This document shows positions 1 to 7,716 of a DNA stretch of 64,000 nucleotides, in pieces; the first letter of the stretch is position 1, and each line of letters begins with the position of its first letter. The translations under genes were made by a program, and so were the position numbers. The stretch is from Pseudorhizobium banfieldiae (GTDB taxonomy: Bacteria; Pseudomonadota; Alphaproteobacteria; Rhizobiales; Rhizobiaceae). The DNA lies in the NCBI RefSeq assembly GCF_000967425.1, contig NZ_FO082820.1, positions 1,674,001 to 1,738,000 on the forward strand. Reading direction: 5' to 3'. The notes beneath the pieces are model-generated. The model ran no database searches. It was not told where the DNA came from and was given only the letters and a program-made list of their open reading frames with translations.

Positions 1-269
1 TGTTCCGTGCGGCGGACCGACGCCTCCTCCAGGAGATCCTGCGGGGCCGCAGGATCGGTTTCACGATTAATGAGATCCGAGAGATCATCAAGGTCTACAA
101 GGAGCCGCCCGGCGAGCTTGGCCAGCTGAAGCTGATGATGAAGCGCATCGACGAGAAGCGCGACGAACTTCGCCAGAAGCGCAAGGACATCGACGAGACC
201 CTCGAGGAACTGGACAATGCCGAAGAGGCCTGCCTGACGCGTCTCGCCGAGATCGGCGTCAGTACCTGA
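1..269 (+). CDS. MerR-family transcriptional regulator, C-terminal part (cut by window start)
   Basis: The open frame enters from the left edge and ends at TGA 267-269, giving 88 residues without a start codon. The visible part reads as the end of a MerR-type winged helix (FTINEIREIIKVY) followed by a long charged helix of about 50 residues rich in K, R, E and D (KRIDEKRDELRQKRKDIDET). That helix is typical of the antiparallel dimerisation coiled coil of MerR regulators. The effector region is short and ends in CLTRLAEIGVST, with a single Cys, so no metal site is obvious. The DNA-binding half lies outside the window, so the target cannot be named. The family call is fairly safe; the role is unknown. 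Confidence 0.8.
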   Translation, partial: FRAADRRLLQEILRGRRIGFTINEIREIIKVYKEPPGELGQLKLMMKRIDEKRDELRQKRKDIDETLEELDNAEEACLTRLAEIGVST

Positions 270-271
270 TC

Positions 272-1252
272 CTACTGGCTGCGGATTGCGCATTCCTGCG
301 CAATCGCCTGCACACGCTCGTCAGCCTGAGCAATGATGTTTCCGTTCTGGACCGGTTCGAGTAGCGATTGCGCCACGAGCGCGTCCCTGGTGCAGGTGCA
401 GAATCGGGCGCACAATTCCGGATCATTTCCTTCTGCCACACAGCCTCGCTCGCAGCTTGCTTGATAGGCCTGGACGGGATCGACTGGCGCAGGCGGATTG
501 ATGATCGAGAACAGATAGACGATCGCGATCAGCACCGGCTGGTGGACGAGATAGACCAGCAGGCTGTGGCGACCCGCCAGGGACAGAAGATTGGGCCGCG
601 TCTGCACCCTACTCAACGGCTCGAGCCAGTTCCACGTCATCGCAATCCGCGCCACGGCCATGCCCGAAAGCAGGGCGGCGAGCCACGGAAACAGCGGCAC
701 AAAATCATTGGAACGGGGAGGGGCCGCGCTCAACCCTGTCCACGCCAAGAATCTTGGGTCGAACAGGCTGGAGCGCACCGTCCCGGGCATCTGACTGTCG
801 ATGACGAGCGCGAGCACGATCAATCCCGCTACACCGGCGGTCAGCAGCGGAGGCGCCCTGAGGAACGCCAGGCCGATCAGGCTTCCAAGCGCAATACTGT
901 GCAGGATGCCGAAGAATATCCACTCATTCGGCGTGGCGAAGAACGTCGCGATACTGATTGCGGCGGCTGCGCCGGCGACCATGCCGAACCGCTTCCAGAA
1001 GGAGTTCCAGCGGATGGCCGGATAGTGGGCCAGAACGAGACTGACTCCGGCCAAGAACAGAAACGAGCTGGCGATGGATCGCGCATAGAGCTTCCACCAG
1101 CCGCTCGTGGCCGTGCCTGGCTCGACGTAGCCGAAGAACTCGAGGTCCCAGGTGAAGTGATAGGAGGCCATCGCGACGAGGGCGGCGCCACGCAGCGTAT
1201 CGATCAGTGTAATGCGCGGTCGGAACCGCGGCGTGTTCTCGGCAAGGGTCAA
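272..1252 (-). CDS. DUF1624 (heparan-alpha-glucosaminide N-acetyltransferase-like) membrane protein with Cys-rich tail
   Basis: This 326-residue multi-pass inner-membrane protein opens with RITLIDTLRGAALVAMASYH, the signature of the DUF1624/HGSNAT catalytic family, which contains acyltransferase-like transmembrane proteins. About seven hydrophobic segments cover residues 18-255. After the last one a polar tail carries Cys267, Cys271, Cys281, Cys285, Cys287 and Cys320. The first four form a CX3C-X9-CX3C pair, suggesting a disulfide-linked helical hairpin, probably outside the membrane. The start is TTG 1252 with a purine-rich stretch (GAAAGAG) upstream. It lies 24 bases downstream of the DUF599 gene on the same strand, so the two are probably cotranscribed. 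The acyltransferase role is family inference; substrate unknown. Confidence 0.85.
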   Translation of the reverse strand: MTLAENTPRFRPRITLIDTLRGAALVAMASYHFTWDLEFFGYVEPGTATSGWWKLYARSIASSFLFLAGVSLVLAHYPAIRWNSFWKRFGMVAGAAAAISIATFFATPNEWIFFGILHSIALGSLIGLAFLRAPPLLTAGVAGLIVLALVIDSQMPGTVRSSLFDPRFLAWTGLSAAPPRSNDFVPLFPWLAALLSGMAVARIAMTWNWLEPLSRVQTRPNLLSLAGRHSLLVYLVHQPVLIAIVYLFSIINPPAPVDPVQAYQASCERGCVAEGNDPELCARFCTCTRDALVAQSLLEPVQNGNIIAQADERVQAIAQECAIRSQ

Positions 1253-1276
1253 GGCGGCTCTTTCTCGTCGCGGCGG

Positions 1277-1975
1277 CTATGGAGTCTGGGTGTCCATGAT
1301 GGCGCGCCGTGCCTCTGAAAAGAACTGGCGTCGCGTCAGCACGAAGATGACGAACACCGTGGTGAGCATGAACATATAGGGCCCTACGAACCAACCGAGA
1401 TAGCCGATCGACAGGAAAATTGTCCGCAGGCCGGAATTGAAATGTTTTGCCGCGATCGTGTTCATGCGAACCACCTGATCCGCAAGCCGGCGAGCGTGCA
1501 GCAGATCCCTGGCGGTCTCATCCATCATCGGCAGCGCTCCGAAGAGAATGGTGCAGTAGTTGAAGAGGCGATAAGACCAGCCGAACTTGAAGAAGGCGAA
1601 GCCGAACATCGCGGTGAGGCCGGTTACCTTGAGTTCGAAGACGGTGCGGCCACCATAGGCCACGAAGGGAAGTTCACGGAACACCGCATCCACCTGGTCT
1701 GTCGCGCCGAGCAGGGCGAAGCAGCCGCCGATCGCAAAGATCGATGTCGAGGCAAAGAAGGCAGTGCCATTCTGGAGCCCCGCCATGATCTGCGTGTCGA
1801 TCATCTTCAAGTCGCGCTGGAGGGAATTGTAGATCCACTCGCGGCGACGTTCGGCCATCGCCTGGTTCAGGCTGGTACGGGGAAGATAGCGCGTACCCGA
1901 ACCCGCACTGATCCAGGAATAGCCCAGCCAGAGAACAAGAAAGAGGCCAAGAGCCAGATAGTCAGCGGTCGTCAT
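1277..1975 (-). CDS. DUF599 domain membrane protein
   Basis: A 232-residue integral membrane protein of the DUF599 family (COG3821), common in Alphaproteobacteria and without assigned function. It begins with a hydrophobic helix (YLALGLFLVLWLGYSWI), then a cytoplasmic-looking basic segment (NQAMAERRREWI), then further helices near residues 70-90, 110-150 and 190-215. This matches the family's usual length of 220-240 residues. The ATG is preceded by GGAAACC at a good ribosome-binding distance. The DUF1624 gene follows 24 bases downstream on the same strand. Confidence 0.88.
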   Translation of the reverse strand: MTTADYLALGLFLVLWLGYSWISAGSGTRYLPRTSLNQAMAERRREWIYNSLQRDLKMIDTQIMAGLQNGTAFFASTSIFAIGGCFALLGATDQVDAVFRELPFVAYGGRTVFELKVTGLTAMFGFAFFKFGWSYRLFNYCTILFGALPMMDETARDLLHARRLADQVVRMNTIAAKHFNSGLRTIFLSIGYLGWFVGPYMFMLTTVFVIFVLTRRQFFSEARRAIMDTQTP

Positions 1976-2103
1976 GTGGTTTCCTGCTGCGTCCCTCCGA
2001 CCGGTATGCTCCAGCAGTGGCTGGCGGGCAAGAGGCGGGAGACGTTAACCCTTGCGGCCGAAACGTGGCTGACGCAGGTCGACGTATCTCCTATATCCAA
2101 GCG

Positions 2104-2122
2104 GCATGTTCTAAAGACATGC
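2104..2122. repeat. 6-bp perfect inverted repeat with 7-base spacer
   Basis: GCATGT-TCTAAAG-ACATGC is a perfect dyad lying between the divergent DUF599 gene and the small ORF at 2268. Its position, about 54 bases upstream of the small gene's probable -35 box, suits an operator, but no bound regulator can be named. Confidence 0.35.
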
Positions 2123-2175
2123 GCGTCGCGAATAGCAGGGTTGTGGTTTTGCCTTGCTTCCGCCATTTTTTCGGG

Positions 2176-2204
2176 TTGCGGCCCCGGCCCCAAATTAATA
2201 TACC
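2176..2204 (+). promoter_or_regulatory. Probable sigma-70 promoter of the 33-residue small gene
   Basis: TTGCGG (2176-2181) and TATACC (2199-2204) are separated by exactly 17 bases, and the spacer ends AT-rich. Transcription would start about 55 bases before the ATG at 2268. It is the best -35/-10 pair in this gap. Confidence 0.45.
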
Positions 2205-2267
2205 ATTCACCATCGCAGCGCTTTCGCAGCGCCGCGCCAAAAATGTGTCCATCTTACCGGAGTCATC

Positions 2268-2369
2268 ATGGAAGATACCGTTCAGAAGTCCTGCTGGGGC
2301 GTCACCATCAAGGCGCTTGCGGGATTTGCGGGGATTATGGCGCTCGCCTATCTCTTCGGCACGATCTGA
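2268..2369 (+). CDS. Small single-span membrane protein, 33 residues
   Basis: The ORF encodes 33 residues: a short polar N-terminus (MEDTVQKSCWG) and one hydrophobic helix (ALAGFAGIMALAYLFGTI) reaching the C-terminus. The ATG has GGAG seven bases upstream. A plausible promoter at 2176-2204 and a strong terminator at 2405-2432 bracket the ORF, so it appears to be its own transcription unit. Translation signals, membrane-helix composition and terminator spacing support a real gene. No family is recognised. Such proteins often modulate larger membrane complexes, but nothing here shows a partner. Confidence 0.6.
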   Translation: MEDTVQKSCWGVTIKALAGFAGIMALAYLFGTI

Positions 2370-2404
2370 CGTTTCCGACCCCACAAGAACAGTGAGTTTG
2401 AGAG

Positions 2405-2432
2405 AAGAGCGCGGTATTCGTACCGCGCTCTT
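2405..2432 (+). terminator. Rho-independent terminator with TTCG tetraloop
   Basis: AAGAGCGCGGTA, loop TTCG, TACCGCGCTCTT: a perfect 12-bp stem followed by TTCGTTTT. It ends the small-gene transcript and insulates sdaA. Confidence 0.85.
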
Positions 2433-2541
2433 TTCGTTTTCACCCCCCAGATGCGACTTGGCTGGCAAGTGGTCTCCGGTTGCTGCTATATCGGGCCAGC
2501 CATCTTCGTGGCTCAGCATCATTGCCGGCATCAGGTGAAGC

Positions 2542-3942
2542 ATGTTCCTTTCTGTCTTCGACGTCTTCAAGATCGGGATCGGTCCGTCCAGCTCTCACAC
2601 GATGGGGCCAATGTCCGCCGCTCACCGCTTCCTTGAGCTTCTCCTGTCGGACGACTGGCCCCGTCCATCCGCAGCACGGGTTGCGGCCATCAAGGTTACC
2701 TTGCATGGATCGCTGGCTTACACCGGCGTCGGACACGGCACCGGCAGGGCGGTGATCCTTGGTCTGACGGGTGAGGAGCCGCACCGGGTTGATCCGGACC
2801 GCATGGACGAGACCATAGCCGACGTCGAGCGCACTGGCACGGTGACGCCCCCTGGCCATCCCACCTATGCCTTCCAGCCGAAGGATGATCTCGTCTTCGA
2901 TCGCAAGCAGACCTTGCCCGGCCATGCCAACGGGATGACCTTCTCCGCGTTCGATGCCGATGATCGGGTACTCGTCAGGCGCATCTACTATTCGATCGGT
3001 GGCGGGTTCGTCGTGACGGACACCGAACTGCAAAGGATGCGGGCGGCAAAGAACGAGCAATCCGGCCCCTCCGTGCCCTATCCCTTCGCGACAGCTCGGG
3101 AAATGCTGCAGATGGCCCAAGGCTCCGGCATCAGCATCGCGCAGATGAAGAGAGCCAATGAAGAGGTCACCCGCTCGCGCGGCGAACTTGATTCGGGGCT
3201 CGATGTGATCTGGGACGCGATGAACGGGTGCATCGACCGGGGTCTGAAGGTCGATGGCGTGATGCCGGGCGGCTTGAATGTGCGTCGAAGAGCACGTGCC
3301 ATTCACGACAGGCTCAATGAGGAATGGCGGAGCAATCGGCCCAACCCCTTGCTGGCGAACGACTGGCTGAGCGTCTACGCGATGGCGGTGAATGAGGAGA
3401 ATGCAGCCGGCGGACGCGTGGTGACGGCGCCGACAAACGGCGCTGCGGGGGTTATCCCGGCCACGATCCGGTACTTCCTCCAGTTCCATGACGGGACGAC
3501 GCGCGAGGACATCCATGAATTCCTGCTGACGGCGGCCGCCATTGGCGGCATCATCAAGCACAATGCCTCAATCTCCGGCGCCGAAGTCGGCTGTCAGGGA
3601 GAGGTCGGTTCCGCCGCGGCCATGGCGGCGGCAGGGCTGGCGGCGGTGATGGGTGGCTCGCCCGAGCAGATCGAAAATGCAGCCGAGATCGCCTTGGAGC
3701 ACCACCTTGGCATGACCTGCGATCCGATCGCAGGCCTCGTCCAGGTCCCGTGCATCGAGCGCAATGCACTGGGCGCCGTCAAGGCGGTAACTGCTGCCTC
3801 CCTGGCGACCAAGGGCGATGGGACGCATTTCGTCCCGCTCGACGCCTGCATCGAGACGATGCGGCAGACCGGCAATGACATGAGCGAGAAGTACAAGGAG
3901 ACTTCCACCGGCGGCCTAGCCGTGAATGTGGTGGAATGCTGA
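2542..3942 (+). CDS. sdaA: L-serine ammonia-lyase (single-chain, iron-sulfur)
   Basis: Converts L-serine to pyruvate and ammonia in the cytoplasm. At 466 residues it is the normal single-polypeptide form with an N-terminal beta domain ([20 protein letters not shown], the family hallmark) and a C-terminal alpha domain. The [4Fe-4S] ligands are visible as Cys in [17 protein letters not shown] and VQVPCIERN, and the active-site loop [13 protein letters not shown] is intact. AGGTGAAGC precedes the ATG. No partner gene is adjacent; DUF1489 follows after 65 bases on the same strand. Confidence 0.96.
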   Translation: MFLSVFDVFKIGIGPSSSHTMGPMSAAHRFLELLLSDDWPRPSAARVAAIKVTLHGSLAYTGVGHGTGRAVILGLTGEEPHRVDPDRMDETIADVERTGTVTPPGHPTYAFQPKDDLVFDRKQTLPGHANGMTFSAFDADDRVLVRRIYYSIGGGFVVTDTELQRMRAAKNEQSGPSVPYPFATAREMLQMAQGSGISIAQMKRANEEVTRSRGELDSGLDVIWDAMNGCIDRGLKVDGVMPGGLNVRRRARAIHDRLNEEWRSNRPNPLLANDWLSVYAMAVNEENAAGGRVVTAPTNGAAGVIPATIRYFLQFHDGTTREDIHEFLLTAAAIGGIIKHNASISGAEVGCQGEVGSAAAMAAAGLAAVMGGSPEQIENAAEIALEHHLGMTCDPIAGLVQVPCIERNALGAVKAVTAASLATKGDGTHFVPLDACIETMRQTGNDMSEKYKETSTGGLAVNVVEC

Positions 3943-4007
3943 GCTCTGAGAGGATCCAAGCTTCCTGCGTGCTTGACCTGTGCCAGCTTTAGGATTTGAA
4001 GAACGAC

Positions 4008-4445
4008 ATGGCACTCAACATGATCAAGCTCTGCGTCGGTGCGGACTCGCTACAGGACCTGAGGGACTGGGTGAGCGAACGAGCCCTGATGGCCATTTCG
4101 GCCGGGCTCGAACCTCATTCGGTCCATACGACGCGGATGGTCCCGAAGCGAAGGGATGAACTACTCGACGGCGGCTCCCTCTACTGGGTCATAAAGGGGC
4201 AGGTCATGGCGCGCCAGCCGCTCCTCGACCTTCGCTGCGTCACCGGTTCGGACGGCATTCAGCGCTGCGAACTCGTTCTGGGGCCGGAGGTCGTGGAAAC
4301 GGCGCCCCAGCCGAAACGCCCATTTCAGGGTTGGCGCTACCTCAAGGTGGATGAAGCGCCGCGTGACCTCGGCAGCCTGGGCGAGGGGATGGCGGCGATG
4401 CCGGAGGATCTACGACGCGAGCTCGCGGACCTCGGGCTGCTTTGA
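4008..4445 (+). CDS. DUF1489 family protein
   Basis: A 145-residue soluble protein of the DUF1489 family (COG5458), widespread in Alphaproteobacteria, function unknown. Recognisable features are the N-terminal MALNMIKLCVGADSLQDL, the central GGSLYWVIKGQVMARQPLLD, and PFQGWRYLKVDEAPRDL near the C-terminus. The frame extends to a TTG at 3996, but ATG 4008 gives the family's usual start. It may be cotranscribed with sdaA, 65 bases upstream. Confidence 0.88.
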   Translation: MALNMIKLCVGADSLQDLRDWVSERALMAISAGLEPHSVHTTRMVPKRRDELLDGGSLYWVIKGQVMARQPLLDLRCVTGSDGIQRCELVLGPEVVETAPQPKRPFQGWRYLKVDEAPRDLGSLGEGMAAMPEDLRRELADLGLL

Positions 4446-4452
4446 ACCTACT

Positions 4453-4719
4453 TTAGCGCAGGCGAAGCCGGACGGGCAGGCGGCCCGAATAGGGGCCCAC
4501 GTGGAGATGGATACCCACTTCCGGCTGGGAATGACGCAGCGCACGAGCTCCATGGCTCAGCAATAGTGCCACAAGATCACGCGTGCGGTCCTTCGACTTG
4601 CTCAGCCCGGCCCCCGCCAGACGCATTGCAGCCTCGTGAAGCGGATGCAGCGCCAGGCCCTTCATCCGCTTTTCCCCCGGAGCGAAGGGGGAGTTGGCGA
4701 TGTTCTCGTAAGCTGCCAT
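4453..4719 (-). CDS. Hypothetical protein, 88 residues
   Basis: A minus-strand ORF ending eight bases from the DUF1489 stop. ATG 4719 with GAGG seven bases upstream looks better than an upstream GTG at 4734. The product (MAAYENIANSPFAPGEK...) is soluble and rich in Leu, Ala and Arg, with no signal peptide or membrane segment. LHPLHEAAMRLAGAGL and DRTRDLVALLLSHGARAL look helical. No family is recognised. It fills the gap between two convergent genes, but the coding evidence is only moderate. Confidence 0.5.
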   Translation of the reverse strand: MAAYENIANSPFAPGEKRMKGLALHPLHEAAMRLAGAGLSKSKDRTRDLVALLLSHGARALRHSQPEVGIHLHVGPYSGRLPVRLRLR

Positions 4720-4770
4720 TTCTGCCTCGTACACGTTACAAATCGAGGTTTACTGAGGGGGGACTCCCCC

Positions 4771-4798
4771 ACCGGCGCTGATAACACGCGGCGCCGGT
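4771..4798. terminator. GC-rich hairpin between convergent units (possible terminator)
   Basis: ACCGGCGC (4771-4778) pairs with GCGCCGGT (4791-4798) around a 12-base loop. It lies just downstream of the carboxypeptidase stop. Neither strand carries a clear T-run after it, so termination is plausible but unproven. Confidence 0.35.
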
Positions 4799-4825
4799 TA
4801 ACTCATGGTGTCCAGGCCTTCGCGG

Positions 4826-6286
4826 TTACTGTTGCGAGGCCCAGCAGTTGACGCCCTGCTTCTTCAGCGCCTTGCAGGTATTCACGGCCGCGGTCTGGTT
4901 CTCGAAGCCGGCGAAGCGAGCGCGATAAAGGTTCTGACCGTTCGCATTGACGGCGACGGTGAAGGGTTTGGCGGAACGCAATACCTTTCCGCCCTTGTCC
5001 TGCGCTTTCTGCAGGAGTTCCGATGCCATGCCAGCGTCAGGCGAGACGCCGACCTGGATGACCCAGCCCGAAATCGTATCGGCTGGAACCGCAGCCTTGG
5101 TCGAAGCGGTTGTCACGACGTCGACCTCGCCGGAGGTGTCGCCCTGTTCGGTGACGGCGACGTCTTCAGGCGGAAGATATTCCGGAGCCGGCGTAGGCGT
5201 GGCGACATTGGCAATGGCGCGCATGGCATCGCCGCCGCGTTTGGCAGAGGAGGGAGGCGAGTAGGCCGAGGCCACCTGCTGCCCCTCGTAGCGCGCCTGC
5301 GGTACCGGCCCACTGCTCGGGAGATCGAAAGCCGCAAGGCGATCGGCTGCGGCGATGACATCACCAACCGGCGCAGAGGGGGCCTGGGCAATCAGGGCGC
5401 CCTTGCCACCGCGAGATGCCTTGGGAAGGTACTGCCCAACGAGCTTGCGCATCTGCGCATCGCGGCTAGCGCCTGTACGCCCGCCGATCACGACGGCAAC
5501 AATCGAGCGACCATCCTTCTGCAACGAGGTAACAAGGTTGAAGCCCGAGGCGCGGATATAGCCGGTCTTGATGCCGTCGACGCCTTCGACCGAACCGAGC
5601 AGGCGGTTGTGATTGCCGATCGTCTGCTTGCCGAACTTGAAGCTGCGTGTGGAGAAGTAGCCGTAATACTGCGGGAAGTGCTGACGGAGAGCCATGCCCA
5701 ATCGCGCCTGGTCCCGCGCGGTGGTCATCTGCGCGGTGTTGGGCAGGCCGTGGGCGTTGCGATAGGTGGTCCTGGTCATGCCAAGGGCGCGCGCCTTGTT
5801 CGTCATGATCTGGGCGAAGCGCGATTCCGACCCGCCAAGGAACTCGCCGAGCGCGGTGGCGACATCGTTGGCAGAGCGAGTGACCAGGGCCTTGATCGCC
5901 TGCTCGACCGTCAGGCTGTTGCCGGCGCCGACACCAAGCTTGGAGGGCGGCTCGGCAGCTGCATTCTTCGACATCGGCACCCTGGAATCGAGACGGATGC
6001 GACCGGCCTCGAGTGCTTCGAAGGTGACGTAGAGCGTCATCATCTTGGTGAGCGACGCGGGGTAGCGAAGGCCATCAGGGTCGTCACTGTAGAGGACCTT
6101 GCCCGTATTGGCGTCAACCACGATGCCCGCATATTTCGGCGCGGCCTGTGCCTCGCGGGGCGGAACCCCCACGAGAAAGGTAAGAGCGAAGGCAAGGCCA
6201 AGCAAAAGGTTGAGTATATTCGCAGGCCGATTTGGGAGGAGGATCGAAAAGTCTGCTTTCAACACTGTCGCGCTCATTGCTTGCAT
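4826..6286 (-). CDS. D-alanyl-D-alanine carboxypeptidase (S11/PBP5-like) with C-terminal SPOR domain
   Basis: Trims the terminal D-Ala of peptidoglycan stem peptides in the periplasm. From ATG 6286 (AGGTGAG seven bases upstream) the protein has 486 residues. It has an unusually long N-region and a signal peptide ending near AQA (residues 46-48), then the S11 triad: SLTK (Ser78, Lys81), SAN (138-140) and KTG (240-242). A Pro/Ala-rich linker leads to a SPOR domain at about 408-486 (ISGWVIQVGV, LYRARFAGF), which binds denuded septal glycan. The catalytic boxes are intact, so activity is expected. It is a single-gene unit on this strand. Confidence 0.93.
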   Translation of the reverse strand: MQAMSATVLKADFSILLPNRPANILNLLLGLAFALTFLVGVPPREAQAAPKYAGIVVDANTGKVLYSDDPDGLRYPASLTKMMTLYVTFEALEAGRIRLDSRVPMSKNAAAEPPSKLGVGAGNSLTVEQAIKALVTRSANDVATALGEFLGGSESRFAQIMTNKARALGMTRTTYRNAHGLPNTAQMTTARDQARLGMALRQHFPQYYGYFSTRSFKFGKQTIGNHNRLLGSVEGVDGIKTGYIRASGFNLVTSLQKDGRSIVAVVIGGRTGASRDAQMRKLVGQYLPKASRGGKGALIAQAPSAPVGDVIAAADRLAAFDLPSSGPVPQARYEGQQVASAYSPPSSAKRGGDAMRAIANVATPTPAPEYLPPEDVAVTEQGDTSGEVDVVTTASTKAAVPADTISGWVIQVGVSPDAGMASELLQKAQDKGGKVLRSAKPFTVAVNANGQNLYRARFAGFENQTAAVNTCKALKKQGVNCWASQQ

Positions 6287-6540
6287 TAGAATACTCACCT
6301 TCCGGACACGCCCCCGCCACGAACCGTTGGGGTAAATGTAGACAGGCAGCGTTACCAAGAGGTTTATGGTGAACGGCAGTTCCCCGGTTTGAACTGCATT
6401 TTAGTGATTGCCCGGCTCGGCCCCGTCGTCCATTCGTAAAATCCGGTAATGACGGCATGAATATGATGCCGCACCGCTATTTCCTCCTGATCCTCCAGAT
6501 TTGGAGCGGCGAGCCTGACGCGGGCACAGGTCGTGGAACA

Positions 6541-6577
6541 AAAAGAGCGCCAACCCGCGGGTACGGATGGCGCTCTT
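6541..6577 (-). terminator. Rho-independent terminator after the transglutaminase-like gene
   Basis: Read on the minus strand, AAGAGCGCCA (6577-6568) pairs perfectly with TGGCGCTCTT (6552-6543) around a 15-base loop and runs into TTTG. It begins 22 bases beyond the stop of the gene at 6599. Confidence 0.75.
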
Positions 6578-6598
6578 GGTAGTACGCGTTCGGCCAGA

Positions 6599-7204
6599 TT
6601 AGCGGGAAACGCTCGATACTGCGGTCGCACGCCCGTCCTGCAGCTTCACCCAGCGACCCGCGTGATCGGCGGCCTGGCGCTTCAGGAATGTGTACTCCGT
6701 GTCCGACCAGAGAAGGACGGTGTTGCGCATGTTGTCGAGCACGAAGTCGCCGCGGTCGGTACGGACCGTGAGGACGGCGTGCCCTTCGCCGTTCGGCTGC
6801 AAGACGACGGTGATCAGCAGGTCGGACGGGTCAAATCCCTTCGCCATCAGCATCTTTCGCTTCAGCAGAACGAAGTCTTCGCAATCGCCGACGCTACGCG
6901 GATAGGCCCAGCGCTCTTCGACCCCATAGATCTCATGGTCGGTCAGAGGCTGGATTGCCGTGTTGACGGTATAGTTGATGTCGAGCATCGTCCGCCACCG
7001 GTCCTGGGTGAGGGTCATGGGACCGGGGTCGTGCGATGCAGGCCCGCATTCGCTGGCATAGACGCGGCAGAACTCGTAGTGGCCGATAGGCGGATTGGCC
7101 TTGCCGATAACCTGCATGCCAAGCGGCATAGCAAATGAATTCGGTGCTGCGATCAGCGCGAAAAGAGCGGTGGCGATGGCGACACTGAGTTTTCTGCCGG
7201 TCAT
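6599..7204 (-). CDS. Transglutaminase-like cysteine peptidase (BTLCP/DUF920 family), exported
   Basis: A 201-residue protein with a signal peptide (cleavage near SFA/MPL, residue 25) and a bacterial transglutaminase-like cysteine peptidase fold. The predicted triad is Cys108 in SVGDCEDFVLLKR, His142 in GEGHAVLTVRT and Asp157 in DFVLDN. The family includes LapG, a periplasmic protease controlled through cyclic di-GMP in other bacteria, but no LapD-like receptor or large adhesin is in this window. The ATG follows GGAGACAAG. A terminator at 6541-6577 closes the unit. The upstream region holds several direct and inverted repeats (7276-7377). The natural substrate is unknown. Confidence 0.88.
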   Translation of the reverse strand: MTGRKLSVAIATALFALIAAPNSFAMPLGMQVIGKANPPIGHYEFCRVYASECGPASHDPGPMTLTQDRWRTMLDINYTVNTAIQPLTDHEIYGVEERWAYPRSVGDCEDFVLLKRKMLMAKGFDPSDLLITVVLQPNGEGHAVLTVRTDRGDFVLDNMRNTVLLWSDTEYTFLKRQAADHAGRWVKLQDGRATAVSSVSR

Positions 7205-7275
7205 GATCTTGTCTCCCCGTGGTGAGGATCAAGATGGCACAGGCGTGTTGAGTGCGCGCAAAAATGCGTAGTAAA

Positions 7276-7293
7276 ATCAATGCAGTAATTGAT
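7276..7293. repeat. Inverted repeat ATCAAT-N6-ATTGAT
   Basis: A perfect 6-bp dyad with a 6-base spacer, 72 bases upstream of the transglutaminase-like start. Size and position suit a dimeric regulator site. The second arm overlaps the first GATTCAAACT copy. Confidence 0.45.
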
Positions 7294-7377
7294 TCAAACT
7301 TGCGGTAGATTCAAACTGAAATCGACCCAAATCCAATGAAAACTTGCTGTGTATTTGTCGATCTGTTGATTCAAATT
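7291..7377 (+). repeat. Three direct repeats GATTCAAA(C/T)T
   Basis: GATTCAAACT at 7291-7300 and again at 7308-7317, then GATTCAAATT at 7368-7377. The first two are 17 bases apart start to start and the third is 60 further on. In a 60% GC genome three near-identical AT-rich decamers in 87 bases are unlikely by chance, and they may be binding sites. Confidence 0.5.
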
Positions 7378-7472
7378 GTCCCGACACAGGTAACGCCGGG
7401 AGGAGGCTGCTGGTCGCCCCGCAGCCGCGTACAGGGGCCCTCAGACGAGCAGAGGGTTAACGGAGATCAGCC

Positions 7473-7649
7473 ATGACAATGGAGCAAGTGTCTGAGGCTC
7501 GACCGGTGCTGCGGGTCGCACGGGGAGAGAAGCGGCTTCGTTGGCTGGTAGCGGAGCCGGAAGGCGCCACCACTTCTACCTATCTCCATGGATTTTTTTC
7601 GCGATCCAGCGCTATGCAACCCGAGCCTGTTCCATTTCGGCGCAGGTGA
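7473..7649 (+). CDS. Possible small protein, 58 residues
   Basis: The ORF starts at ATG 7473 with GGAG eight bases upstream and runs to TGA 7647-7649. The product is basic and Arg-rich (LRVARGEKRLRWLVAEPEG, ending PVPFRRR), with no membrane segment or recognised family. It is followed by a hairpin (7671-7691) that better serves the opposite-strand PilZ gene. The ribosome-binding site is good, but there is no independent evidence, so this is a tentative call. Confidence 0.3.
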   Translation: MTMEQVSEARPVLRVARGEKRLRWLVAEPEGATTSTYLHGFFSRSSAMQPEPVPFRRR

Positions 7650-7670
7650 GTCCGTGAGCTGGAAACAGAA

Positions 7671-7691
7671 ACGGCGACCCAAGGCCGCCGT
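7671..7691 (-). terminator. Terminator of the PilZ gene
   Basis: On the minus strand ACGGCG and CGCCGT arms enclose nine bases and are followed by TTCTGTTTCC. The hairpin starts about 26 bases past the PilZ stop. Confidence 0.55.
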
Positions 7692-7716
7692 CTGGTGATG
7701 CTTTGTGAGACGAAGA

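Larger units (their letters stand above)
7205..7472. other. AT-rich intergenic region with clustered repeats
   Basis: This is the only markedly AT-rich stretch in the first 10 kb. It contains an inverted repeat and three copies of a 10-base direct repeat, annotated separately, and no protein-coding frame on either strand that I would support. It would hold the promoter of the transglutaminase-like gene and perhaps that of the small ORF at 7473. Confidence 0.5.

Noticed and set aside
2440-3561. 373-codon minus-strand open frame opposite sdaA
   Set aside because: sdaA is certain on the other strand; this frame has no family motifs and is Arg/His-rich as expected of antisense translation.
4805-6289. 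494-codon open frame on the plus strand
   Set aside because: Antisense to the DD-carboxypeptidase gene, which has a full set of catalytic motifs; high-GC DNA often leaves such shadow frames.
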